A stretch of 64,000 nucleotides of DNA from Alnus glutinosa (GCF_958979055.1 NC_084894.1:25265616-25329615), one strand, 5' to 3'. Counted from the stretch's first letter, positions 46,092 to 58,585 are shown. Notes: generated by a model from the letters alone, not told the origin. Made by a program: numbers and translations.

Positions 46092-46843
46092 AATGGTCCA
46101 TCCGGTTGGTAACTGAAAGATAATTCCTGGTATTGACACTCCAGAATTAATTTACATTTCCTGACTAAAAAAGCTAGCTTACATTATCAGTTAACTAGCA
46201 CATACCTTCTTCTTTGTAATTAGATCGATAGTCAAACTCTACCAGTGTGAGGTTAACTAGTTCACTTGTTTCAGGCAGCCAAGTAAGCTTCAACTTTGTG
46301 GTCTTGACAGATCCTTCAAGATGCTAAACCCCAGTCAAGTACTGTGTGATGATCCCATCTTGCCCCTTCTCTATTTTCTTTACTATGGCATTTCCCCAAT
46401 CCATTAAGGTTATTTTCTCATCTACTGAGATGGATTCGGCATCAGCATGCTCAATCCATATCGTCTTTATGAATGTCGTACACTTCTCCCCAGCACCTTC
46501 ATATTTCTTATGCCTAGGTACGATGCGGGTAAATGGTTCCTCGGGACCATTTGTCAGGGTCAACAGCACACGCCTTTCTTCAATGACAGCAGTATGCCTG
46601 GGGCACACAGGATCGATGATCTTCTTATTAATGGTCCAGAGTTTATCCCATTCCATCAGGTTGAGATTTTTTTATGCTCCCTGAAACAGAAATAATACAA
46701 AGATAACCAATAACCTTTTCATGGAGATGATAATCTAAGAATGACTATCATGTACAATAAACAAGAGCAAACCTATTAACAAACTGTTTCACAATCTGGA
46801 ACTAATCAAACAGTTGTAAGAAGCATGGAACAAATATAGAAGG

Positions 46844-49800
46844 TGTTGGGAATAAATTCCACTCAACCCGATCCAATGAGGAGATAGACATTTAGCAACT
46901 ACTTCAGGGAAATCAGGTATCAGTTATCTCAGTAAATTGGGATAGGACTTATGGTCCAATCAGATAAGAAGAATGATCAGATCAGAAGTCTAAGAAGATA
47001 TCAGATTAGAAGTCTAATAAAATATCAGAGTCCAATTAGAACTCTGACATCAATTCTAGATCTCGATTAGAACTCTGACAACAGTTCTAGATCGACAAGG
47101 AGCAGGAATTTTAATCCAGCTTCGACTCCACCTCTTTGCCTATAAATAAGCTCATACCCCAGGTATAAACTAAGACTAAATTTTTATGCACAGAGCATTA
47201 TTTTCTTACAGAAGCTAATTTAGGCTTCGGAGATGACCCCCGGAAGGGTCCCTTAGTTTTGTTGTTTTGCAGATTTATTAAGAAGCGTGAAGAACATCAG
47301 GAGAACGTGCAGATTCACACCATACCGGAAACTGTACCAACAGTTTGGCGCCGTCTGTGGGAAACGATTATTCGTTCCTCATAAAAGAAAAATAAGATCC
47401 AGCATGGTGATGAACACACGTTCCGGAAGCCAGACCAACCGAGAGCCCATAATCCGAATGGAGCCAGTTATTCAGAATAATTTGCAGCCTCCACCGAACC
47501 CTCCCTCGTGGGGTGGAGATCAAGATCGTATAGCAGTGTTGGAAGCCCAGATTGAATCCTTAACACAGTGGAATGCCGAGTTGCTGCGAAGGAGGCTGGA
47601 ACAGCCCAATCCCGAGATGAACAGGGATGAGCGTGAGGAAGAAGATCACAACAACAACACTAATCCTCGGAGGGAGGATGATCGCCAAGGAAATCTGAGT
47701 AGAGTTATTGCCGAGTTGGAGAGAAGGTGCACGTACATAGAGATGGAAAGAAAGGACAAAAGCATATCCGTAATGGTGGACAAGCTCCTAATGGGTACAG
47801 ACTCACCCTTCACCAGACAGGTGGCAGACTATCGGCTTCCCGATAAGTTTAAGGTACCCCAAATTCTAAGTTATGCAGGAGACAGAGATCCCTTGGATCA
47901 CCTAGAAAATTTCCGAGCTCATCTAGACTTTCACGGGATACCCGATGAAATAGCATGTCGGGCCTTCCCTCTTACTCTTTCGGGGAATGCCCGAGACTGG
48001 TTCAGGGAGCTGCCCCCGAATTCCGTTGATCAGTTCAAAGAGTTGTCCAAAATATTCCTAACCGAATTTCTAGCTTTCCGAACAAGGAAGAAGCCTTCGG
48101 GATATTTGCTATCATTGCACCAGCAAAGTAACGAAAGTCTTAAGGAGTTCATGGCTCGGTTTAACCGAGAGAAGGTAACGGTCGAAGATCCAACCGAGGA
48201 TATGGTCTTTGCTGCCATTTATCAAGGAATTTCACTCGAGGAGCCTTTGATGAAGAAGTTGGTCCGGAAGCAACCGAGTACCTTGTAGGGCCTCATGGAT
48301 AAGATAGAAGAATTCATCAATCAGGAAGAAACGCTGAAGTCTATGGCCAGTTCTAGGCCACCCCGAGAGACAGCCCTAGAAAAGAAAATGAAAGAATTCA
48401 GGAAAGCTAATGCGAAAGAGCAGAGGCAGGTAAAGAAGTTCAAAGATTACAATTTTACACCTCTCAATGCCGAGATATCAGAGGTCCTTATGAAGATAAA
48501 AAGAGATCCAGCATTCCGGGAACCACAAAAGATACCAGGTAATCCTCCTTACAGGAATGCAGGCAAATATTGTGATTTTCATAAACAAGCAGGTCATTAC
48601 ACCGAGGGGTGCGTAACCCTAAGGTTGTTAATAGAAGAATCATAAAGAATTGCAAGCTGGTTCAGTTCTTGGGAGAAAAACGAAACCAGCAAGGAAATAA
48701 CAGGCTTCGGAATCATCAGGATTATCATCCCCGAGATCAGCAGCCACGAGATTATTATCCCTGAGATCGTCCTCAACCAAACAAAAGGGATCAGGAGAAT
48801 GATCCCCGAGATGACATAGAAAGAAGAGAGGACCAAGCAGAAGCCCACGGCGTAGAGAGCCGAGGCAACAACAGAATCTGCTCGTGATCAAGTAGAAAGG
48901 ACTCTCAGGAATTTCAGGCTTGCTTTTATTTTTTAGCATTTATGTTTGCAAAGAACTAGACTTTTATTTTTAATTCAGACTAGTTGTAATAAAAGACAGA
49001 AAATTCCCCAGAGTTTGGGAATAAGTATTTTCAGAATAAAAGAATAAAGCTGACTTAAACATCGGAGGGTTCCCGGTCTAGGGATCGAGAACCCATTGAT
49101 GTCGCTTATTTTGTAGGTAAAGCCTTTCGGATCAGTCCTAGCCGGGATCAGTCCTATCCGAGAGCAAGGCAAAGCCTCTCGGATCAGTCCTAGCCGAGAG
49201 TCTCGGATCAGTCCTAGCCGAGTACAAGAAGAAAACTCTCGGATTAGTCCTAGCCGAGAGTTTCGGATTAGTCCTAGCCGAGTGCAAGAAGAAACTCTCG
49301 GATCAGTCCTAGCTGAGAGTCTCGGATCAGTCCTAGCCGAGTACAGGAAGAAAACTCTCGGATCAGTCCTAGCCGAGTTCAAGAAGAAAACTCTCGGATC
49401 AGTTCTAGCTGAGAGTCTCGAATCAGTCCTAGCCGAGTACAAGAAGAAAACTCTCGGATCAGTCCTAGCTGAGTACAAGAAGAAAACTCTCGAATCAGTC
49501 CTAGCCGAGAGTCTCGGATCAGTCCTTGCCGAGAGAGAGAAATAAAGAGAGCCAGGGGGTCGGATTTAACCCTCGGATTTTGCAGGTTTTTCAAGAGACA
49601 TGGAGAAAACCCTAAGGAAAAACAAGAAGGTAATGGGGGGTAAGATTTAACCCTCAGGTTTTGCAGGTTAGCAAGTTTTTAGAAGGAGACAAAGCTCGGG
49701 TTTCCTTAGACATGGAATTTTCATTATTCAAGCAAGCTTCGGATAAGGGAATTGGGGAGTAACTGTTGGGGATAAATTTCACTCAACCCGATCCAAGGAG

Positions 49801-50286
49801 GAGATAGACATTTAGCAACTACTTCAGAGAAATCAGGTATCAGTTATCTCAGTAAATTGGGATAGGACTTATGGTCCAATCAGATAAGAAGAATGATCAA
49901 ATCAGAAGTCTAAGAAGATATGAGATTAGAAGTCTAAGAAGATATCAGATTAGAAGTCTAATAAAGGATCAGAGTCCAATTAGAACTCTGACATCAATTC
50001 TAGATCTCGATTAGAACTTTGACAACAGTTCTAGATCGACAAGGAGCAGGAATTCTAATCCAGCTTCAACTCCACCTCTTTGCCTATAAATAGGCCCATA
50101 CCCCAGATATAAACTAAGACTAAATTTTTATGCACAGAGCATTATTTTCTTACAGAAGCTAATTTAGGCATCGGAAAGGGCCCCCGGAAGGGTCCCTTAG
50201 TTTTGTTGTTTTGCAGATTTATTAAGAAGCGTGAAAAACATCAGGAGAACATGCAGATTCACACCATACCGGAAACTGTATCAACA
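46844..50286 (+). mobile_element. Gag-only Gypsy-type LTR retrotransposon (TR-GAG-like)
   Basis: LTRs lie at 46844-47343 and 49764-50286, both TGTTGG...CAACA, and the target duplication GAAGG is perfect (46839-46843 and 50287-50291). A primer-binding site region TTTGGCGCCGTCTGTGGG follows the left LTR, and a purine-rich tract precedes the right one. The internal part carries only a gag-type region (about 47400-48650, with a Gypsy capsid domain and a zinc-knuckle-like CDFHKQAGHYTEGC) and then non-coding tandem repeats. No pol is seen, so it was non-autonomous. It looks structurally nearly whole, with a few breaks in gag. The LTRs are very similar apart from one short internal repeat, so it is young. 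Confidence 0.88.
49120..49540. repeat. Minisatellite in the LTR element's 3' region
   Basis: Many copies of CTCGGATCAGTCCTAGCCGA follow each other, separated by GAGTACAAGAAGAAAA-like spacers in some units. The array is internal to the Gypsy-type element, ahead of its right LTR. Confidence 0.9.
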
Positions 50287-50837
50287 GAAGGTTTTGAATC
50301 TGAATTTGCTTCAAACACCTATTTCTCACTTGTTTTCATATTGGCAATGAAAGTTGTATCAATGCTTGAAATTGCCTGTTCAAGAATAAATTGTACCAAT
50401 GCTTCAACTTTTAAACCTCTACGAATAATTCCTTGGACAGTTGGAAAACGAGCATCATCCCATGCATCAACCTTCCCATTTTCAACAAACCACAGAAGCT
50501 TACGCTTGCTAAGAGCTGTATACACCATATTCAGCCGACTAAATTCATAAAGGGGAACCTTTCTTACTCCCAAATCCTCTTGAATCCGGTGATACTGAGC
50601 ATTACGATCATGGTGTTCACTAGATCGTAATGCATGCGTTATCCCTTCTATGGCATCAACAAATGGACATGCAAAATCGTAAGTTGGGTATATCTTATAC
50701 TTGGAGCCAATCCAATGATGGGCAACTGGATTGCTACGATAATAGACAGGATCTCGAAGTGATTTATTTGGGTCTTTCATATCCAACTTCCCGCGGACTT
50801 TAGAAGCTCTTAGAATTGAAGCCACCCAACGATCCAA

Positions 50838-52260
50838 TGGGCTTTTGACGTGGTTTTTTTTTTTTCAATGAAATTATTCTTCTCAATTATTTTTCATATT
50901 TATTATTTATATCATATTAACTCGTATTTTGAGTAAATTATATGAAAAATGAATATGAAAAATAACATAACTCACAATTCTATATTTCTAATAGAAATTC
51001 CTTGGAAATCTCTACAATGCTCCAATTCTTAAAATCAGGCAAAAATATGTGAGAGGGTTCTAATGAGAGTAGAATAGTAAGAGGAGTAATATTAAAAGTT
51101 CATTTTATGTCACTCTTATGTTCATCATAAAAATGATATGGCTTTTATTAGTTATCTCATTTTTAAAGGAACACTAAAAATGACAGAAAAACTTCTAAAA
51201 TTACTGATAATAAGAGTTTTATATTCGAGCAAAGGCTTATTTGCTAATGAGAGGCTGAAATATAGTAAAAGCTTTATGTTTAAGCAGAGGCCCATTTGCT
51301 GAGCAAACTGCTTGAACAAGGGAGCCTGTGCTTGCCTCTACAATCGTCTCTACCCCTGCACTTTGAACAAGGCAAAGGATCCCATATACCTCTTCGGCTA
51401 CGGATTTAAAATAAGAAAAAAGTAATTTTATATGCCATTATTTTATCTACTAAAACTGATGTGGTATAATCTCTTATCAAATAAATTTATTTTCATGTAT
51501 CAAATATTATGAAAGACTGCGTTACATTAGCATTGAGAAAATAAAAAGTGAATAAAATGATAATATTTAGAATTTCTCGTGATGATGAATTCTTATATGA
51601 ATAGAAAATAAGCTTAAAGCCTAATGTCCAAGACCCGATCAAATTAAAAGATCACTGTTACATGAACCCAAAAAAGCCCAAATGAGCCTAAAATACAGGA
51701 TCTCTCCGCTTAAAAACTCAAGTCCTTAAAAGAATTCTCTCCAACATTAAATACTGACTTAGCTGTCAAAAGCTCCTACCTGCCCACAAGTCGTTACCAA
51801 TCCCCCACTTCCTAACCCCACCATGCGACATTTGGATCATCATTCTCAAACACCAAAACAAATACAAATCTGTTTACTCAATTATCCCAATTATAATCTC
51901 AACTTTGCGTTTCATGTTAATTATTATAGCTAAATTTTGACCGAAAGAACATAAATTTGAAGAGACACCAGATAGCCGTTGCATCAAACAATAAAAAGCA
52001 ATTTCTAACCTTAAAACATCCCCAAAGATTGTGCTTCTATGTGTTGGCAATGTCAAATTAGAATAGAAGTTATATTGCAAAAACATAGCAACTTTATTAT
52101 TAGAACGTTAAATACACTGGAATTATCTCCACACATACTCAACACACAACCATTATTAGACACCATAATATCACACGGACGCTTATTAGACTCATTATAC
52201 AAAAACCATACTGCCATGTAGACGACATGTCGCATTGGAGAGATGAGTTAAGACTGATTT
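50838..52260. other. Spacer of unit B, 3' of HSP17-B
   Basis: Non-coding, AT-rich, homologous to 40910-42300 and in part to 55300-56230. Nothing else is seen. Confidence 0.5.
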
Positions 52261-52264
52261 AAAT

Positions 52265-52753
52265 TCAGCCCGAAATTTCGATAGCCTTGACATCAGGCTT
52301 CTTGGCCCCCTCCACCTTGGGGACCGTGACAGTGAGGACCCCATTCTCCATAGCAGCCTTAATCTGATCCATCTTGGCGTTCTCCGGCAGCCTGAACCTC
52401 CGCAAGAACTTGCCGCTGCTACGCTCCACCTTATGCCAAGTGTCATTCTTGTCTTCCTTCTCCACGTTCCTCTCTCCGCTTATCTGAAGCACTCTGTCGT
52501 CTTCAACCTCGACCTTCACTTCCTCTTTCCTGAGCCCCGGAAGATCGGCCTTGAGCACATGGGCTTCTGGGGTCTCCTTCCAGTCGATCCGGGTGTTTAC
52601 AAAAGCTGAAGTTTCCAGAGAAGAGTTGGGGAAATAGGTAGAAAGTGAAGAACGGAAAGGAGAGTCCCTGAAGGGGTCCCAGAGGTCGAGAGAGAAGGGA
52701 TCGACGACGTTGCTTCCTCGTCGGTCACCAAAGAAGCTTGGAATCAGCGACAT
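52265..52753 (-). CDS. HSP17-B: cytosolic class I small heat-shock protein
   Basis: It encodes 162 residues, [12 protein letters not shown] start, with the full arm segment [16 protein letters not shown], the complete alpha-crystallin domain including the beta6 loop, [10 protein letters not shown] and the IEI tail. It differs from HSP17-A mainly by the six arm residues and by a few substitutions (WHKVERSS for [15 protein letters not shown] for DQINAAM). Intronless. The function is the same as that of the A copy, with added dosage likely under heat. Confidence 0.95.
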   Translation of the reverse strand: MSLIPSFFGDRRGSNVVDPFSLDLWDPFRDSPFRSSLSTYFPNSSLETSAFVNTRIDWKETPEAHVLKADLPGLRKEEVKVEVEDDRVLQISGERNVEKEDKNDTWHKVERSSGKFLRRFRLPENAKMDQIKAAMENGVLTVTVPKVEGAKKPDVKAIEISG

Positions 52754-52902
52754 CTTTTGATTGGCTGCTTTATAGATTCGGTGTGGTATTGAATTGAGAC
52801 GAAACGAAAGAAGAATTGGGTGCTGACTGCTGAGGAATTTAAACCAATAGATGCTCTTCAGTTTTTTTCTTCCACGATATCAGAGACTGAGGACATATTG
52901 CA

Positions 52903-52996
52903 TATTTATAACATTGAAAAGGGCATTCTAGTTCTTTCGAGGGCCTTGTTCTGTAGTTGACGGGATTACCTTTTGCGCTTTAATTGAAGAACCTTC
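52903..52996 (-). promoter_or_regulatory. TATA box and heat-shock element of HSP17-B
   Basis: On the - strand, TATAAATA lies at 52910-52903 and GAAGGTTC at 52996-52989, at the same spacing as in the A copy. Confidence 0.75.
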
Positions 52997-53049
52997 TAGT
53001 GCACTTGAGAACGTTATCTGTCGGCCCAATGGGCTTCACATGCCGAAGG

Positions 53050-53587
53050 TTGTTTGAATAGCATCTCCGGTGCAATAATTCAAAAGGTTATTTGGATGAT
53101 AATCTGCCTTCAATTAGTTATTATAATCCAAAAATTGATTAATTTGATGAGTATTGTAGAAAAAAAACTCTTGATGCATATGACATTAGAATGTACTTTT
53201 GAAAAAAATATATATAAATTAAATTAGTAAAAGTAGATAGTTAAAATATAGAGGGAGACCCCAATACTTTTAAAAAAGTAATAGCTAAAACAGAAAAAAT
53301 ACATTTTTTTTTAACAAAGGCCCCATTTGTTTAGGCTTAAAATATTTTTTCGAAAAATAATTCCCTATTTTTGAGTGTTTACCGTAATGTAAAATATTGG
53401 TCAACCTGAATATATTTTTAATTTATTAAGGAAAATAACTTTTATGAGCCATAAAATTGTTTATGGACCATAAAATTGTTTATGGAATGTTTAGATGTTC
53501 AATTTTTTGATATAAAAATTCAACTATAATTTACTGCTTGAATTCCGAGGCAAATTAAAGTTGAAAAAAGATTTTTAGATAATTTGA
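53050..53587. other. Spacer of unit B
   Basis: AT-rich, homologous to 43080-43620. A short internal duplication (ATAAAATTGTTTATGGA) lies near 53450-53485. No gene. Confidence 0.45.
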
Positions 53588-55287
53588 CATCTGAAATATC
53601 CTTTCCTCTCCGGCTGCAATATCTCTCCCCGCTGCAAATTCCGCAAGTTGGAATCCCCCATAGCGGCGGTCTTCCTTTTAGTGCATGGGTTAACAACATC
53701 AACGAAATCCTCTCCTTCTTCAAGCTGTAATCACATGATACAAACTAACAAGAATCACACTTTTCCATAGAAAAATTAGCACAGTTTTTTACATGGCATC
53801 CATATCAAACATCTGAAACTGTTTGGACACCCCAAGCATCTAACTCCAATTTTTAAGAGTATAGTACTTTCAAATATCCATCTTCCCACACCTTTTAATT
53901 GACTTTTAAAACCACCATTGAATTTGAAATAAATCTTTATTGGATTTTAATTCAATTGTGGTTTTAAAAGCCACCTAAAGGTATGTGAAAAAGTGGTAGT
54001 GTTTATGCATGGCATCACTCATTTCTAAAGCATGTGTGTAATATGGGTATAGTACCTACTTATGCATTAGTGCATGATTTACATGCACTTTTGCTCACCA
54101 CAATTTAGGATACCACTGTTTATATGACTTGATTATAGAAAACAAGCTTATCATTTTCGCCACATGCACATAAATAAAACTCCGCCACAAGCAGCACATA
54201 TGACATAATGTTTCAGTCGACTAGATTCACAAGTTAATAAATGAAAAGGCAAACTTATTAAGGTTTTAAAATTTTGGACACAAAAAATATGATAAACTTA
54301 CACATCTGCATCCATGTCAAGCAGATTATAACCAAGAAATCTCTTGGTGCAAGATTTTGTTGGAATGAGAGTACAAACAAAACAATGGTCCATCCGGTTG
54401 GTAACTGAAATATAATGCCTGGTATTGACACTCCAGAATTAATTTACATTTCCTGACTAAAAAAGCTTACATTACCAGTTAACTAGCACATACCTTCTTC
54501 TTTGTAATTAGATCGATAGTCAAACTCCACCAGTGTGAGGTTAACAAGTTCACTTGTTTCAGGCAGCCAAGTATGCTTCAACTTTGTGGTCTTGACAGAT
54601 CCCTCAAGGTGCAAAACCCCAGTCAACTGTGTGATGATCCCATCTTGCCCCTTCTCTATTTTCTTTACTATGGCATTTCCCCAATCCATTAAGGTTATTT
54701 CCTCGTCTACTGAGATGGATTCGGCATCAGCATGCTCAATCCATATCCTCTTTGTGAATGTCGTACACTTCTCCCCGACCAGCACCTTCATATTTCTTAT
54801 GCCTAGGTACGATGCTGGTAAATGGTTCCTCAGGACCATTTGTCAGGGTCAACAGCACACGCCTTTCTTCAATGACAGCAGTATGCCTGGGGCATACAGG
54901 ATCGATGATCTTCTTATTAATGGTCCAGAGTTTATCCCATTCCATCAGGTTGAGATTTTTTGATGCTCCCTGAAACAGAAATAATACAGAGATAACCAAT
55001 AACCTTTTCATGGAGATGACAATCTAAGAATGACTATCATGTACAATAAACCAGAGCAAACCTATTAACAAACAGTTTCACAATCTGGTACTAATCAAAC
55101 AGTTGTAAGAAGCATGGAACAAATATAGAAGGTTTTGAATCTGAATTTGCTACAAACACCAATTTCTCACTTGTTTTCATATTGGCAATGAAAGTTGTAT
55201 CAATGCTTGAAATTACCTGTTCAAGAATAAATTGTACCAATGCTTCAACTTTTAAACCTCTACGAATAATTCCTTGGACAGTTGGAA
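53588..55287 (-). pseudogene. psiGluRS-B: 3' fragment of glutamyl-tRNA synthetase
   Basis: Exon 6 is truncated (53724-53588; it lacks the last codons after CDAS). Exon 5 (54969-54494) is full length but has a 4-bp insertion near 54776 that shifts the frame and the same 4-bp insertion near its end as psiGluRS-A. Only about 70 bases of exon 4 remain (55287-55217) before the junction with unit C. The exon 4 donor is a normal GT. No product is expected. Confidence 0.88.
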
Positions 55288-56230
55288 CAAGAAGCCTCTG
55301 CTCGCCTCTTCAATTGTCTCTACCCCTGCACTTTGAACAAGAAATTCATCTTCATGTATCAAATATTACGAAAAGACCACGTTACATTAGCAGTGAGAAA
55401 ATAAAAAGTGAATACAATGATAATATTTAGGATTACTCGTGATGATGAATTCTTGTACTAATAGAAAATAGCTTAAAGCCTAATGTCCAAAACCCGGTCA
55501 AATTAAAAGATCACTGTTACATGAACCCAAAAGAGCCCAAATGAGCCTAAAATACAGGATCTCTCCGCTTAAAAACCCAAGTCCTTAAAAGAATTCTCTC
55601 CAACATCTCTATCACTTTCATAAAAACCCAAGTCCTTAAAAGAATTCTCTCCAACATCTCTATCACTTTCAATCAAAAATACTAACTTGACTGTCAAAAA
55701 CTCTTACCTGACCACAAGTCATTGCCACTCCCCCACATCCTAACCCCACCATGCGAAATTTGATATCATCAATTTCAAACACCAAAACAAACACAAATCT
55801 GTTTACTCATTTATCCCAATTATATTCTCAACTTTTCGTTTCAGGTTAATTACTATTAACTAAATTTTGGCTGAAAGAACATCAATTTTTAGTGACACCA
55901 GGCAGCCGTTGCATCAAATAATAAAAAGCAATTTCTAACCTTAAAACATCCCCGTAGATTGTGCTTCTATGTGTTGGCAATGTCAAATTAGAATAGAAAT
56001 TACATTGCAAAAACATAGCAACTTTATTATTAGAACGTTAATTCCATCATCAAGCACTGGAATTATCTCCACACATACTCAAAACATTATCTCCACACAT
56101 ACTCAAACACACAACCATTATTAGAGACAATAATATCACACGGACGCTTATTAGACTCGTTATACAAAAACTATACTGCTATGTAGCTAGACGACATGTC
56201 GCATTGGAGAGATGACTCAAGACTGATTTA
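55288..56230. other. Start of unit C, 3' of HSP17-C
   Basis: Homologous to 51311-52260. A short tandem duplication of AAGTCCTTAAAAGAATTCTC with its flanks lies at about 55577-55660. Non-coding. Confidence 0.5.
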
Positions 56231-56233
56231 AAT

Positions 56234-56722
56234 TCAGCCCGAAATTTCGATAGCCTTGACATCAGGCTTCTTGGCCCCCTCCACCTTGGGGACCGTGACA
56301 GTGAGGACCCCATTCTCCATAGCAGCATTAATCTGATCCATCTTGGCGTTCTCCGGCAGCCTGAATCTCCGCAAGAACTTGCCGCTGCTACGCTCCACCC
56401 TATGCCAAGTGTCGTTCTTGTCTTCCTTCTCCACGTTCCTCTCTCCGCTTATCTGAAGCACTCTGTCGTCTTCAACCTCGACCTTCACTTCCTCTTTCCT
56501 GAGCCCCGGAAGATCGGCCTTGAGCACATGGGCTTCTGGGGTCTCCTTCCAGTCGATCCGGGTGCTCACAAAAGCCGAAGTTTCCAGGGAAGAATCGGGA
56601 AAATAGGTAGAAAGTGCAGAACGGAAAGGAGAGTCCCTGAAGGGGTCCCAGAGGTCGAGAGAGAAGGGATCAAAGACGTTGCTTCGTCCTCGGTCACCAA
56701 AGAAGCTTGGAATCAGCGACAT
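56234..56722 (-). CDS. HSP17-C: cytosolic class I small heat-shock protein
   Basis: It encodes 162 residues starting [12 protein letters not shown], with the arm segment [16 protein letters not shown], a complete alpha-crystallin domain and the IEI tail. Differences from HSP17-B are few and mostly in the arm ([15 protein letters not shown] for [15 protein letters not shown]). Intronless. It lies in the same unit as the only complete synthetase gene, so unit C is the best candidate for the ancestral arrangement. Confidence 0.95.
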   Translation of the reverse strand: MSLIPSFFGDRGRSNVFDPFSLDLWDPFRDSPFRSALSTYFPDSSLETSAFVSTRIDWKETPEAHVLKADLPGLRKEEVKVEVEDDRVLQISGERNVEKEDKNDTWHRVERSSGKFLRRFRLPENAKMDQINAAMENGVLTVTVPKVEGAKKPDVKAIEISG

Positions 56723-56867
56723 CTTTTGATTGGCTGCTTTATAGATTCGGTGTGGGATTGAAGAATTGAGACGAAACGAAAGAAGAATTGGGTGCTGAGG
56801 AGTTTAAACCAATAGATGCTCTTCAGTTTTTTTCTTCCACGATGTCAGAGATAGAGGACATACTGCG

Positions 56868-56940
56868 TATTTATAACATTTAAAAGGGCATTCTAGTTCT
56901 TTCGAGGGCCTTGCTCAGTTAATTTAACTGAAGAACCTTC
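56868..56940 (-). promoter_or_regulatory. TATA box and heat-shock element of HSP17-C
   Basis: On the - strand, TATAAATA lies at 56875-56868 and GAAGGTTC at 56940-56933. The gap between them is about 20 bp shorter than in copies A and B because of a deletion near 56910. Confidence 0.75.
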
Positions 56941-56981
56941 CAGTGCTCTTGAGAACATTATCGGTCGGCCCAATCCAATGG

Positions 56982-57121
56982 ACAAGGATTGAAATGGAGA
57001 GGATTCTCTACAGTCGGTGTATTTTTAAGGGCATAGTTGTCATTTTGCATTTTCATAAAATCTGAAATGACAACTATGTCCCTAAAAAACACTAACCGGA
57101 GAGGATCCTCTCCATTTAATG
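56982..57121. mobile_element. Small inverted-repeat MITE, possibly Mutator-like
   Basis: Unit C alone has about 150 extra bases here. The arms AAATGGAGAGGAT and, read inward from the right, AAATGGAGAGGAT match, and the centre holds a second inverted pair (ATAGTTGTCATTT / AAATGACAACTAT), so the element can fold into a long hairpin. CCAATCCAATGG flanks both sides (56970-56981, 57122-57133), a long target duplication. Confidence 0.75.
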
Positions 57122-57134
57122 CCAATCCAATGGG

Positions 57135-58310
57135 CTTCACATGCCGAGGTTTGTTCGAATAGTATCCCCGGTGCAATAATTTCAAAGGTTACTTGGATGA
57201 TAATCTAACTGCCTTCAATTAGTTATTTTAATCCAAAAATTGATTAACTTGATGAGTATGGTAGCTTACCAAACATTTTAAAAAATACAAAAAACTCTTG
57301 ATGCATATGACTTTAGAATGTACGTGCTTTTAAAAAAATAAATAAATAAATTCTAAATTAGAATAGTAAAAGTAGATAATTAAAATATAGAGGGAGACAT
57401 GAGTACTTTTAAAAAAATAGTAGCTAAAACAGAAAAAATATAATTTTTTAACAAAGGCCCCATTTGTTTTGGCTTAAAATATTTTCTCGAAAAATAATTT
57501 CCTATTTTTGAGTGTTTACCGTAATGTAAAATATTGGTCAACCTGAAAATATTTTTAGTTTATAAAGAAAAATAATTTTCATGAGCCATAAAATGGTTTA
57601 TGGGAGTTTGGGGCATTTGGGTGTTCAATTTTTTGAAATCTAAATTCAACTATAATTTATTACACGAATTTCAAAGCAAAATAAAATTGAAAAAGATATT
57701 TGAATAGTTTGACTTCCTAAGATAAAATTAAAAAAAGTTGGATAAAATCTTATTTGTTTTTAAAAAATTGCGAATACTAATAAATACCAATAGAATTTGT
57801 TATTGAAAAAAATGCACCCAGACCTCCATGCTTAAATCATTTTCCGTCACTCTCCCACACCTCCAAGCTAACTATTATGATAGGGCCTTTATGAGGCCTA
57901 CTTGCTCGAACAGGTCTCGAGTTATTTTGAATACTTGTCCAGGCAGGTGAACCTCACAAGGACTCTCTTACAATTGCATGCCCAAATTACAAGCAATTGC
58001 ACTAAATCTCAATCCTATATTTGACAGCCTTCTATTTTCACTCTCTCCAAAACTCCTTTTCGCTCTTTCTTCCTTGCATCTCTTCAAATTATATAAATAT
58101 ATAATACGTATTTGCTATTTTTTTTGTACAAATCAAATGTCAAAAAATATTTACTGCCAAAATTATTTTACGCGAAAACAAACGTGACCTAAAATGAAGA
58201 GAGAAAAATAACACGTAACAAGAGTATTATAAGCATATTTCAACAAAATTATTTTTTTAAAAACTTTTTGGTAGTTTGAGAAGCCAGAGACCAAGGGTTG
58301 ATAGTTTGGG
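57135..58310. other. Spacer of unit C
   Basis: AT-rich, homologous to 43040-44250. No gene. Confidence 0.45.
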
Positions 58311-58319
58311 ACTACTTTC

Positions 58320-58450
58320 AAAACAGCTGCTAATTAGGGCGCTTAAACATATTTTTCCATTTTTTCTATTTTATATCACATCATTCACTTCTTACTACTA
58401 TTTAAACAAAAAAATCCACTACAAAATCATTTACCAAACATACCTCATAG
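58320..58450. mobile_element. Partial MITE (TTGTTTG family)
   Basis: The phrases TATATCACATCATTCA and ACTATTTAAACAAAAAAATCC are the reverse complement of the core of the MITE at 19399-19697. Ends are unclear. Confidence 0.4.
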
Positions 58451-58585
58451 CAATCATAGAAAAGAAAGATGCATCTTCAGTATTTCCATACAAATCCATG
58501 TTTATATGACTTGATTATAGAAAACACCAATTCTTATCCGACAAAATCACATTAAATCAACAACGATGTTTGTAAATGTTTTACT

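Larger units (their letters stand above)
40864..50796. repeat. Segmental duplication unit A
   Basis: It starts at the ACTTTAGAAGCTC phrase beside the atypical HSP20 promoter and ends inside glutamyl-tRNA synthetase exon 4, where unit B begins with the same phrase. It contains one class I HSP gene and a synthetase 3' fragment. It is lengthened by a CACTA element and a Gypsy-type element absent from units B and C. Confidence 0.8.
46206..50796 (-). pseudogene. psiGluRS-A: 3' fragment of glutamyl-tRNA synthetase
   Basis: Exon 5 (46680-46206) and the 3' part of exon 4 (50796-50376) are present; exon 6 and everything upstream are not. Exon 5 has TAA as its third codon (GGA GCA TAA where the intact copy has TCA), a further TAG before the HLEGS segment, and a 4-bp insertion near its end. 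The exon 4 splice donor is GC in place of GT. Intron 4 is split by a Gypsy-type LTR element (46844-50286). The fragment ends where the duplication junction joins RGKL codons to HSP-flank DNA. No synthetase can be made. Confidence 0.9.
50797..55287. repeat. Segmental duplication unit B
   Basis: It starts at the ACTTTAGAAGCTC junction with unit A and ends at GTTGGAA in synthetase exon 4, where unit C resumes in the equivalent of about 51311. It has neither the CACTA nor the Gypsy insertion. Confidence 0.8.

Noticed and set aside
46346-46684. Open frames on the + strand opposite synthetase exon 5 (also 54535-54963 and 59599-60033)
   Set aside because: They are shadows of the synthetase coding strand.
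49120-49540. Regular short repeats as a CRISPR array
   Set aside because: Plant nuclear DNA, repeats within an LTR element, spacers not unique and no cas genes.
48975-49545. Repeat-rich open frames on both strands as proteins
   Set aside because: They are translations of the minisatellite; every frame stays open because the unit lacks stops.
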